Origin: Actinomycetota bacterium
Lineage (GTDB): Bacteria > Actinomycetota > Actinomycetes > Nanopelagicales > Nanopelagicaceae
Direction: 5' to 3'
Assembly (NCBI GenBank): GCA_009701945.1
Contig: WLJF01000028.1
Span: forward strand, 1 to 7,666
DNA: 7,666 nucleotides
This document shows positions 1 to 6,081 of the stretch, one piece after another. A model generated the notes under the pieces. The model made no database searches, had not been told where the DNA came from, and was given only the letters and a program-made list of their open reading frames with translations. The translations under genes and the position numbers were made by a program. The number at the start of each line of letters is the position of its first letter. The stretch's first letter is position 1.

Positions 1-309
1 AGCACCGCTGATTGCGGTGATCTTTACTCGTGTGTGCTGTGCACGGAAACCTTGACGACGGCGATGGCCTGTCTTGTTCTTGTAACGAAGGATGTCGATC
101 TTTGGACCCTTTACTTCGTCGATAACTTCTCCAGTTACCTTGATGCTTGAGAGAACCTTGAGGTCAGTTGTGACGTTTGCGCCATCAACGACGAGCAGAG
201 CTGGGAATGAAACTGATGCGCCAACTGCAGCGTCGATGCGATCGACGGTGATGGTCTCGCCAACAGTTACCTTCTCCTGGCGGCCGCCAGCTTTAACGAT
301 TGCGTACAT
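1..309 (-). CDS. rplU: 50S ribosomal protein L21 (3' end outside window)
   Basis: L21 is a 23S rRNA-binding protein of the large ribosomal subunit. Reading down from the ATG at 309-307 gives 103 codons with no stop before the window edge. The product begins [14 protein letters not shown], the usual L21 opening (compare E. coli MYAVFQSGGKQ), and ends with a basic stretch ([15 protein letters not shown]) and VKITAISGA, very close to the E. coli C-terminus VKITGISA. Since L21 is normally 101 to 105 residues, only a stop or a few codons should be missing. A GAGG ribosome binding site lies nine bases before the ATG. rplU follows rne on the same strand after a 127-base gap; rpmA (L27) is expected next, outside the window. 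Identity is certain from the sequence pattern; the partner gene is inferred from typical gene order. Confidence 0.96.
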   Translation of the reverse strand, partial: MYAIVKAGGRQEKVTVGETITVDRIDAAVGASVSFPALLVVDGANVTTDLKVLSSIKVTGEVIDEVKGPKIDILRYKNKTGHRRRQGFRAQHTRVKITAISGA

Positions 310-318
310 TCTTTATTG

Positions 319-322
319 CCTC
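319..322 (-). promoter_or_regulatory. Shine-Dalgarno site of rplU
   Basis: On the minus strand GAGG is followed by nine bases and then the ATG of rplU. It is preceded by a purine-rich stretch (GAAGAACT). Position and sequence support the start at 309. Confidence 0.7.
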
Positions 323-382
323 AGTTCTTCTTCATTAGTCATCAAGCTCGATTCACGCATAAGGCGTGCTCGGGCAGAGGCT

Positions 383-405
383 AAGGGTACGGATTTCGCA
401 CCCTC
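383..405 (-). promoter_or_regulatory. Inverted repeat in the rplU upstream region
   Basis: The minus strand reads GAGGGTGCG, loop AAATC, CGTACCCTT: a nine-pair stem in which two pairs are G-U. It fills the spacer of the candidate rplU promoter and enters its -10 hexamer. It could be an operator for a DNA-binding protein, or an RNA hairpin in read-through transcripts coming from rne. The G-U pairs exist only in minus-strand RNA, which slightly favours the RNA reading. No T-run follows, so it is not a standard intrinsic terminator. Confidence 0.4.
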
Positions 406-413
406 GGGGTCAA
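384..413 (-). promoter_or_regulatory. Candidate promoter of rplU
   Basis: On the minus strand TTGACC (413-408) is followed by an 18-base spacer and TACCCT (389-384). This fits the housekeeping actinobacterial pattern TTGACN-17/18-TANNNT. Transcription would begin near 377 and leave a leader of roughly 68 bases before rplU. Placement between rne and rplU suggests that the ribosomal protein gene can be expressed independently of read-through from rne. It is a motif match only; the spacer is one base longer than optimal. Confidence 0.5.
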
Positions 414-426
414 ATTGGCCGAATTA

Positions 427-442
427 GCCTAATTATTTAGGC
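427..442 (-). other. Small hairpin over the rne stop codon
   Basis: The minus strand reads GCCTAA, loop ATAA, TTAGGC, a perfect six-pair stem that includes the TAA stop of rne (439-437). The bases after it (TAATTCGG) are not a T-run, so termination is doubtful. It could protect or mark the 3' end of the rne message, or simply be a chance palindrome in AT-rich sequence. Confidence 0.3.
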
Positions 443-2578
443 GGTAATAACCCCTGAGCTTGCTGCCCTGCGGCGGCGCTTTCCCTTGGGGGCGGCAACC
501 TTCTCTTCGGTGTCTTCCACCGCAAGACGATCTTCATTGAGAGTCTCGTGGAATTCATGGTCAGTTGCTGTCTCTTCTTCAACATCGGCATGATCTGCAC
601 TCTGTGAATTCACCTGAGGCATGGGAGCCTTCATCTTCACAGGATCCATATGGATATGAATTCCTCGTCCATTACATGAATCACATGTTGTGGAGAATGC
701 TTCGATCAGTCCCTGTCCAACGCGCTTACGTGTCATCTGAACAAGTCCAAGTGAGGTTACTTCTGCAACCTGGTGCTTGGTACGATCGCGGCCAAGGCTT
801 TCAACCAATCGGCGCAATACAGCGTCACGGTTGGATTCAAGAACCATATCGATAAAGTCGATAACAACGATTCCACCTAAGTCGCGAAGACGAAGTTGAC
901 GTGCAATCTCTTCCGCGGCTTCTAGGTTGTTCTTGGTAACAGTCTCTTCAAGGTTTCCACCCTTACCGATGAACTTTCCGGTGTTCACATCGATAACAAC
1001 CATCGCTTCGGTGCGGTCAATAACAAGGGAACCACCAGATGGTAGATAGACCTTGCGATCGAATGCCTTAGCAAGTTGTTCTTCAACGCGGTAGTCAGCG
1101 AAGAGATCGCCCTTACCTGAATACTTTTCAATCTTTGTGACGAGCTCAGGTGCGATAGAGCCAAGGTATGAACTGATTTCATCCCATGCTTCATTGCCTT
1201 GAATGATGAGCTTGCGGAAATCTTCATTGAAAATATCGCGGATGACGCGCACAGCAAGATCTGGCTCTGAGAGTAGAAGCGCTGGTGCATGGAAGTTTGG
1301 ATTCACTGACTTCTGATAGATATCTTCCCATTGCGCTTTCAGGCGCTCGACATCTGCAGTGAGCTCTGCCTCTGAAACACCTTCAGCTGCAGTACGAACA
1401 ATGACGCCTGCATCTTCTGGAATAAGAGTCTTGAGAATTGCTTTCAGGCGCGTGCGCTCTGATTCAGGAAGTCGCTTTGAGATACCGCTCATTCCGCCAC
1501 CAGGAACATAGACAACGTAACGTCCTGGAAGTGAGATTTGGCTAGTAAGGCGTGCGCCCTTTTGCCCGATTGGATCTTTAGTGACCTGAACAAGAACAGG
1601 CTGACCTGTCTTTAATACCATTTCAATTTTGCGTGGCTGCGATTCAGAGATACCTGCAGCATCCCAATTCACTTCACCTGCATAAAGAACCGCATTACGG
1701 CCCTTGCCAATATCAACGAATGCAGCTTCCATAGAAGGAAGAACGTTTTGAACGCGACCTAGATAGACGTTACCAACGTATGAAACGTTGGCATTACGGT
1801 TGACGTAGTGCTCAACCATCACATTATCTTCAATCACAGCAATCTGAATACGGTCTCCGACTTGGCGAACAACCATTTCACGATCAACGTTCTCACGGCG
1901 AGCTAGGAATTCACCATCTGTAATGATGGTTCCACGGCGACGATATGGCTCGCGGTATTCGCGTGAATCACTTCGTCCACGATCACGATCACGACGATTA
2001 CGTGTTCCACGCTCTGTCTTATCGCGCGCTGGGCGCTCTGTCTTTTCACGGACTTCGCGGACCTTAACAACTGTTACTACGCCATCTTCATCAATGACTT
2101 CACCTGGTGTGACGCCATCTCCTGTTGCACGACGGCGACGACGGCGACGATGTGTTGTGCCATCAGCACTTTCTGCTGACTCATCAGATGAATCATCTGA
2201 CTCATTCTCTGAATTCTCTTGTCCTTCTGCACCTTCACCATTGGGCTTACGGCGACCGCGTCCACCACGACGGCGACGGCGATTACGCCCACCGCGACCT
2301 TCAGAATCATCTGATTCACTAGCCGGCGCAGAAGATTCTTCTACCTCTTCAGACTTTGCTGACTTTGCAGCTTTCTTTGCGCGCTTAGGCGCAACTGCAT
2401 CAGTCGGAGCTGCTTGAAAGATCGGAACGGGAATTGCTGCAGTCTTCTTTGCGCGCTTGGGCGCATCAGTTACTTCTGCAGCACTCTCTGCTGGCTCAGT
2501 AACCTTCTCTGAGCTCAGTGATTTCTTACTTGACTTCTTAACCGCGCGCTTACGCGGTGATTTTGGCTCAATAGCCAT
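437..2578 (-). CDS. rne: Ribonuclease E/G family endoribonuclease
   Basis: Single-strand-specific endonuclease of mRNA decay and rRNA/tRNA maturation; 713 residues from the ATG at 2578. That start is preferred over one 16 codons upstream because AAAGGA lies nine bases before it, and a strong hairpin would otherwise be inside the coding region. Residues 1-235 form a charged low-complexity arm: Lys/Ala-rich, then Ser/Asp/Glu-rich, with Arg tracts near 100-104 and 144-150. The S1 domain is about 242-330 (NVYLGRVQNVLPSMEAAFVD at 270-289). The DNase I-like catalytic core carries DVNTG (Asp530) and VVIDFIDM (Asp574, Asp577), the two metal-binding sites of RNase E. CDSC (Cys632, Cys635) is the zinc-link motif that joins subunits. 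The tail is acidic and ends with a KGKRRRR patch. A central core with an N-terminal arm is the actinobacterial arrangement; the protein is shorter than the roughly 950-residue M. tuberculosis enzyme (family knowledge). Confidence 0.95.
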   Translation of the reverse strand: MAIEPKSPRKRAVKKSSKKSLSSEKVTEPAESAAEVTDAPKRAKKTAAIPVPIFQAAPTDAVAPKRAKKAAKSAKSEEVEESSAPASESDDSEGRGGRNRRRRRGGRGRRKPNGEGAEGQENSENESDDSSDESAESADGTTHRRRRRRRATGDGVTPGEVIDEDGVVTVVKVREVREKTERPARDKTERGTRNRRDRDRGRSDSREYREPYRRRGTIITDGEFLARRENVDREMVVRQVGDRIQIAVIEDNVMVEHYVNRNANVSYVGNVYLGRVQNVLPSMEAAFVDIGKGRNAVLYAGEVNWDAAGISESQPRKIEMVLKTGQPVLVQVTKDPIGQKGARLTSQISLPGRYVVYVPGGGMSGISKRLPESERTRLKAILKTLIPEDAGVIVRTAAEGVSEAELTADVERLKAQWEDIYQKSVNPNFHAPALLLSEPDLAVRVIRDIFNEDFRKLIIQGNEAWDEISSYLGSIAPELVTKIEKYSGKGDLFADYRVEEQLAKAFDRKVYLPSGGSLVIDRTEAMVVIDVNTGKFIGKGGNLEETVTKNNLEAAEEIARQLRLRDLGGIVVIDFIDMVLESNRDAVLRRLVESLGRDRTKHQVAEVTSLGLVQMTRKRVGQGLIEAFSTTCDSCNGRGIHIHMDPVKMKAPMPQVNSQSADHADVEEETATDHEFHETLNEDRLAVEDTEEKVAAPKGKRRRRAASSGVITA
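2129..2149 (-). repeat. Arginine-codon microrepeat in rne
   Basis: Seven consecutive arginine codons alternate CGT and CGC, so on the plus strand the 9-base unit GACGACGGC recurs. The tract encodes residues 144-150 of RNase E, in the arm that precedes the S1 domain. Such a run could slip in replication, but the frame is intact here. Confidence 0.6.
2373..2465 (-). repeat. In-frame 21-base direct repeat in the RNase E arm
   Basis: Bases 2373-2393 and 2445-2465 are identical at 20 of 21 positions and lie 72 bases (24 codons) apart, so the repeat is in frame. Each copy encodes APKRAKK (residues about 39-45 and 63-69 of the 713-residue protein). It looks like a small internal duplication, or two constrained copies of one basic peptide. 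Confidence 0.65.
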
Positions 2579-2587
2579 GGCACCAAA

Positions 2588-2593
2588 TCCTTT
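2588..2593 (-). promoter_or_regulatory. Shine-Dalgarno site that fixes the rne start
   Basis: AAAGGA on the minus strand is followed by nine bases and the ATG at 2578. The alternative ATG at 2626 is preceded only by GGCCACGAGA, a poor match. This supports the shorter protein beginning MAIEPKSPRKR. Confidence 0.75.
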
Positions 2594-2596
2594 AGC

Positions 2597-2624
2597 GCGT
2601 ATCTCCAGATTGCTGGTGATACGC
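2597..2624 (-). promoter_or_regulatory. Strong hairpin just before the rne ribosome binding site
   Basis: The minus strand reads GCGTATC, A, CCAG, loop CAAT, CTGG, A, GATACGC: eleven pairs interrupted by one symmetric A-A mismatch. The stem ends four bases before the AGGA core of the Shine-Dalgarno site. A structure this close to the ribosome binding site could affect ribosome entry or serve as an RNase E contact site. The symmetry is directly visible; the regulatory role is inferred. Confidence 0.6.
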
Positions 2625-2636
2625 ATTCTCGTGGCC

Positions 2637-2656
2637 CGAAATGAGTTTTCACTTCG
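2637..2656 (-). promoter_or_regulatory. Second hairpin of the rne leader
   Basis: The minus strand reads CGAAGTGA, loop AAAC, TCATTTCG: eight pairs, one of them G-U. The G-U pair forms only in minus-strand RNA, consistent with a leader element of the rne message. It sits twelve bases upstream of the hairpin that precedes the ribosome binding site. Confidence 0.5.
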
Positions 2657-2676
2657 AACAAAACCTTTGTGTAGTC

Positions 2677-2700
2677 CGCCGCAGGCGCGATAAGGATCGC
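2677..2700 (-). promoter_or_regulatory. Two small overlapping hairpins in the distal rne leader
   Basis: On the minus strand GCGAT-CCTT-ATCGC (2700-2687) forms five pairs, followed at once by CGCC-TGC-GGCG (2687-2677) with four. They share one base and so compete slightly. Neither has a following T-run. They may be part of the leader fold or be chance; individually they are weak. Confidence 0.3.
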
Positions 2701-2722
2701 TGGCCGCGCTGAACTGTTGGGC

Positions 2723-2750
2723 TAATTATGGCAGATAAGGCGAGGTAAAA
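2723..2750 (-). promoter_or_regulatory. Weak candidate promoter of rne
   Basis: In the 189-base gap between rodA and rne the minus strand has TTTTAC (2750-2745), a 16-base spacer and TAATTA (2728-2723), with CATAAT as an overlapping alternative -10 (2730-2725). Transcription would begin near 2717, giving a leader of about 140 bases that contains all the hairpins noted downstream. The match to consensus is poor. I see no convincing terminator for the rod-shape operon here: the best is the AGGT-TTT-ACCT stem of four pairs at 2743-2753. Read-through from rodA into rne therefore remains possible. Confidence 0.3.
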
Positions 2751-2767
2751 CCTATTTTGAGCGTGAT

Positions 2768-3928
2768 TTATCCGCGGTGGCTTGCATGAACATTCTGTAA
2801 GAGGCCAAAGCCGATGAGATTGGCAAACATGCTCGATCCTCCATATGACATAAATGGCAGGGGAACTCCCGTCATAGGCATCAGCCCCAAAGTCATACCG
2901 ATATTTTCAAATATTTGGAATGCAAACCATGCAATAACACCTGTGCAGACAAGAGTCCCGTAGGGGTCCGTCGATCGTCTGGCAATAGCAAATGCTCGCA
3001 TCAGAATGAGGAAGAGGAGAAAAACAATTAATCCACTACCTAAGAATCCCAGCTCTTCACCGGCAACGGTAAAGATGAAGTCCGTCTGTTGTTCTGGAAC
3101 AAAGCGTCCATTGGTCTGTGGACCATTAAACAGACCTGTTCCAATGAGCCCACCAGAGCCCACAGTGATGCGTGCTTGTCTGAGTTGATAGCCAGCACCT
3201 TGTGAATCGGCATTGGGATCAACAAAAGATTGAAGTCGCTTTACCTGATAATCACTAATTACTCCCGCCTTTACTGCAACAAATCCTCCAAGGAGTGCAA
3301 GAAGAATCAGCCCGATCACCCATCGCGTTGAAGCTCCTGAAACAGCAAGCATTGTCACAACAGATGCGCTAATAATTAAGACAGTTCCCATATCGGGCTG
3401 AGCAAGAATGAGAAGAATCGGAATAGCAGCAACACCGAGCGCCTTCAGAACATCTTGGTGTGTGGGTTCATCATTATTATGAGTGCGTTCAGATAAAAGC
3501 ATTGCAATGCCGATGATGATAGAAATCTTTGCAATCTCTGCAGGTTGAATTTGAAAACCTGCTGGAAGACGAATCCATGCTTTGGCACCATTTACTTCAC
3601 TGCCAATACCTGGAATCAAGACCAAGAGAAGTCCGAAGACTCCCAGCCCCCAGATGTATGGGGTGTAGGCACGAAGAAGTCGGTAGTCGATGATCGTCGT
3701 TCCCCACGCTAAAGCAAGGCCAATGACAATGTTGATCACATGGCGCTTGAGGTAGTACTGGGGATCTAAACCATTTGCTGCATACCAATCCCGTGTTGCG
3801 GCATAAACAAGCAAGGTGCCAATGATGAGTAGTGCAACTACAGCACCAGTTAAAACAGGATCAAAGCCCGAAACGATTGAACTACGGCGTGCTCGACGAT
3901 AAGGATTGCGATTGAGGAATGTACTCAT
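2768..3928 (-). CDS. rodA: RodA, SEDS-family peptidoglycan glycosyltransferase
   Basis: RodA polymerises lipid II into glycan strands during cell elongation, working in the membrane with its partner PBP2. The protein has 386 residues, normal for the family, and is rich in hydrophobic segments from about residue 25 to the end (around ten membrane passes expected). Family signatures visible: NGAKAWI (113-119) followed by QPAEIAK (128-134); QPDMGT (177-182); PEQQTDFIF (278-286), containing the aspartate (Asp283) that matches the essential catalytic one of RodA; and the C-terminal LGLMPMTGVPLPFMSYGGSS (347-366). The last block, beside the PBP2 gene, favours RodA over FtsW. Its ATG overlaps the mrdA stop in an ATGA, so translation is probably coupled; AAGGTG lies upstream within mrdA. 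It is the last gene of the cluster and is followed by the rne leader. Confidence 0.95.
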   Translation of the reverse strand: MSTFLNRNPYRRARRSSIVSGFDPVLTGAVVALLIIGTLLVYAATRDWYAANGLDPQYYLKRHVINIVIGLALAWGTTIIDYRLLRAYTPYIWGLGVFGLLLVLIPGIGSEVNGAKAWIRLPAGFQIQPAEIAKISIIIGIAMLLSERTHNNDEPTHQDVLKALGVAAIPILLILAQPDMGTVLIISASVVTMLAVSGASTRWVIGLILLALLGGFVAVKAGVISDYQVKRLQSFVDPNADSQGAGYQLRQARITVGSGGLIGTGLFNGPQTNGRFVPEQQTDFIFTVAGEELGFLGSGLIVFLLFLILMRAFAIARRSTDPYGTLVCTGVIAWFAFQIFENIGMTLGLMPMTGVPLPFMSYGGSSMFANLIGFGLLQNVHASHRG

Positions 3929-6081
3929 CGTTTCACCTTCGCCTTCGCTGTAGGACTTGGAGTAGCAACTACTTTTGGCTTTCCAGGATTTAATATAGAT
4001 GGCTTCGGTTTTGTAGCAGGTGAAATGCGAGGCAAGGTCGTTGGTGGCTTTCCATTAGGAAAGAGCGCAAGCTCTGGCTTCACTGTTGATCCTTGTGCGC
4101 CGAAAATTGCTTCATATATCTGTCTTACTCCAACGCCAGAAGTTCCAGCACCGAAACCACCTTGGCTAACCATCATCACAACGGCATATCGTGGATTTTT
4201 TGCTGGTGCAAAAGATGCATACCAAGATGTGTCAGCTTTGGCACTTCCATTGGGATTGCGACCAAATACTTGCGCTGTTCCTGTCTTTCCAGATGTTGCA
4301 ACGGGAAATCCTGCGAATGCTCCTGCTGCAGTTCCCGCAATCGTTACTTCATGCAGAGCATCATGTAGGAACTCAATTGTTGCTTGATCTTCACCTAATT
4401 CACCCAACTTTTCAGGTTGGAATGTACGAAGGACGGTGCCATCTGTTTTCACAATAGCTTTAGCAATAGTTGGCTTCCAAATAGTTCCCCCATTGGCAAT
4501 GGCTGCATACATTTGTGCCAGCTTGATGGGAGTTACGACAGTATCTCCCTGACCGATCGAGAAGTTCACAGCATCTCCTGCGCGCACTTTGTCGCCATCA
4601 ATACAGTTCTCACGTGCGAGCTGAAGCAAGAAGGCAGTTTGCTGCGCCTTCGTTGCACGCTCTTTGTAGTTGCAGTAGAAATCCTTATTTTGGTTATACC
4701 AAGCCTTACGCCATTCTCGATTGGCTAATCGACCGGAAGATTCTGAAGGTAGATCAACGCCGGTCTTCTTGCCCATCTGGAACTTCTCTGCAGCTTTGAA
4801 GAAGTAATCGTTAGGGTTTGATTTAGGCCTTAAACCACCATCACGAAGCCATTCGTCATAGGCGATGCGATACCAAATCGTGTCACACGAGACTGCAATG
4901 GCCTTTTTCATGGAGAGAGTTCCTTGAGATTTACTCTCAAAGTTCTGAAACGCTCGGTTACCAACCTGCACTTCTGATGGGCAGGCATAGGAAGCGCTCA
5001 AACTATAGCCAGCATCTTTTGCCGCAATAACAGAGACCGCTTTAAATGTTGAGCCAAGTGCATAGAGACCTTGTAGTGCGCGATTGAGTGCAGGAACACC
5101 TGTCTTCTCACTATAGAGATCTTCAGCTTCTTGAACAGTCAATCCTTTTTCAAAGGCGTTGGGATCAAAGGTTGGGTAGGAAGCAAGTGCTAAAACTTGT
5201 CCGTTGCGAACATCGAGAACCACAGCTGCTCCACCATCTGCGCGATAACCAGATCCGCGTGCTCGCTTAACTGCAGCAGCAAGTGCTGCTTCTGTCGCAG
5301 CTTGCAATCGAATATCCAGACTTGTAACAAGATGGTTTCCTGCGATGGGCTTTGTATTCTTGCTAGTCGTTGTGACCGCTTCTTTTCTATCCACAATAAA
5401 AGTTTTAATCCCTGGGGTTCCTCTCAAATACTCGTCATAGACAGTTTCAAGTCCAGCTTTTCCTATTGATTCAGATCTAAAGTAAGAGCGCCCATTAGCA
5501 CCTGCAAGATCTGCCTCAGTTAAAGGTCCAACATAACCAAGAACATGTCCCCCATTGAGTCCTAGCGTTGTTGGGTAACTTCTAATGGCAAGTGGTGTTG
5601 CAGAAATTCCTGGATAGCGATCTGAGCGCTCAACGATACGAAGAGCAACTTGTGGATCGGCAGTATTTGTAATCGGAATAGGTTGGAAACGTGAACCCGT
5701 CCAGCATCCAGCTTTCTTGCCCTTAGGAAGTTCACCACATAAGCGCGTGCGCTGCCAGACATCATCAAAGTTAAGACCAAGGAGAGTGACCAAATCTTGA
5801 ACAACTGCCGCACCTTTATCTGGCAACTTATCTATCTTGGTGCGATCAACAGTGACTGCAAGACCCACTCTATTGAGCGCCATTGGCACTCCTGAGGAAT
5901 CGACGATAAATCCCCGGTTAGCGGGAGTTACAACATCGCGGCTCTGAATACTTAACGCTGCATCGCGATATTTCGGACCAGCTGCCACTTGCAGATAGAA
6001 GAGTCGACCAAAGAGTGCGAACATCAAAGATGCAATAAAGATTTGTGTAACGAGAAGACTCAGACGGGAGCGTTGGTTCAT
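3925..6081 (-). CDS. mrdA: Penicillin-binding protein 2, elongation transpeptidase
   Basis: Class B PBP that cross-links peptidoglycan in the elongation complex with RodA; 718 residues. One N-terminal membrane anchor lies at about 7-30. The dimerisation/pedestal domain starts with RGFIVDSSGVPMA (56-68) and contains SIGKAGLETVYDEYLRG (205-221). The transpeptidase domain has all three active-site motifs: STFK (Ser344 nucleophile, Lys347), SCD (398-400; MrdA proteins commonly have SxD rather than SxN) and KTGT (599-602). An insert at about 457-503, between the SCD and KTG motifs, carries Cys470 and Cys493, and the pedestal carries Cys115 and Cys126; as far as I recall such cysteines occur in other actinobacterial PBP2s. 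The tail beyond 675 is rich in Pro, Lys and Thr. The ATG overlaps the mreD stop (ATGA), and the TGA overlaps the rodA start. Confidence 0.95.
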   Translation of the reverse strand: MNQRSRLSLLVTQIFIASLMFALFGRLFYLQVAAGPKYRDAALSIQSRDVVTPANRGFIVDSSGVPMALNRVGLAVTVDRTKIDKLPDKGAAVVQDLVTLLGLNFDDVWQRTRLCGELPKGKKAGCWTGSRFQPIPITNTADPQVALRIVERSDRYPGISATPLAIRSYPTTLGLNGGHVLGYVGPLTEADLAGANGRSYFRSESIGKAGLETVYDEYLRGTPGIKTFIVDRKEAVTTTSKNTKPIAGNHLVTSLDIRLQAATEAALAAAVKRARGSGYRADGGAAVVLDVRNGQVLALASYPTFDPNAFEKGLTVQEAEDLYSEKTGVPALNRALQGLYALGSTFKAVSVIAAKDAGYSLSASYACPSEVQVGNRAFQNFESKSQGTLSMKKAIAVSCDTIWYRIAYDEWLRDGGLRPKSNPNDYFFKAAEKFQMGKKTGVDLPSESSGRLANREWRKAWYNQNKDFYCNYKERATKAQQTAFLLQLARENCIDGDKVRAGDAVNFSIGQGDTVVTPIKLAQMYAAIANGGTIWKPTIAKAIVKTDGTVLRTFQPEKLGELGEDQATIEFLHDALHEVTIAGTAAGAFAGFPVATSGKTGTAQVFGRNPNGSAKADTSWYASFAPAKNPRYAVVMMVSQGGFGAGTSGVGVRQIYEAIFGAQGSTVKPELALFPNGKPPTTLPRISPATKPKPSILNPGKPKVVATPSPTAKAKVKR

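Noticed and set aside
92..427. Open frame of 111 residues on the plus strand across rplU and its upstream region
   Set aside because: It is antisense to a clear L21 gene and its translation shows no recognisable motif.
2184..2200. 17-base palindrome TCAGATGA-A-TCATCTGA inside rne
   Set aside because: It arises from Ser/Asp codons (TCA/TCT/GAT) in the acidic tract. A similar shorter palindrome at 2304-2317 has the same cause, so an operator is unlikely.
1923..2417. Open frame of 164 residues on the plus strand, rich in Arg and Ser
   Set aside because: It lies antisense to the low-complexity arm of RNase E; the composition simply mirrors the Arg/Ser/Asp codons of the real gene, and no ribosome binding site or family pattern is visible.
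2743..2753. AGGT-TTT-ACCT stem after rodA as an intrinsic terminator
   Set aside because: There are only four pairs, and on the minus strand no T-run follows.
4025..4387. Several plus-strand frames of 60-120 residues opposite the PBP2 gene
   Set aside because: They overlap each other and a fully motif-supported coding region; they show no start signals or family features.
4882..4890. PBP2 second motif reads SCD rather than SxN
   Set aside because: SxD is found in E. coli PBP2 and other MrdA proteins, so this is not a damaged active site.
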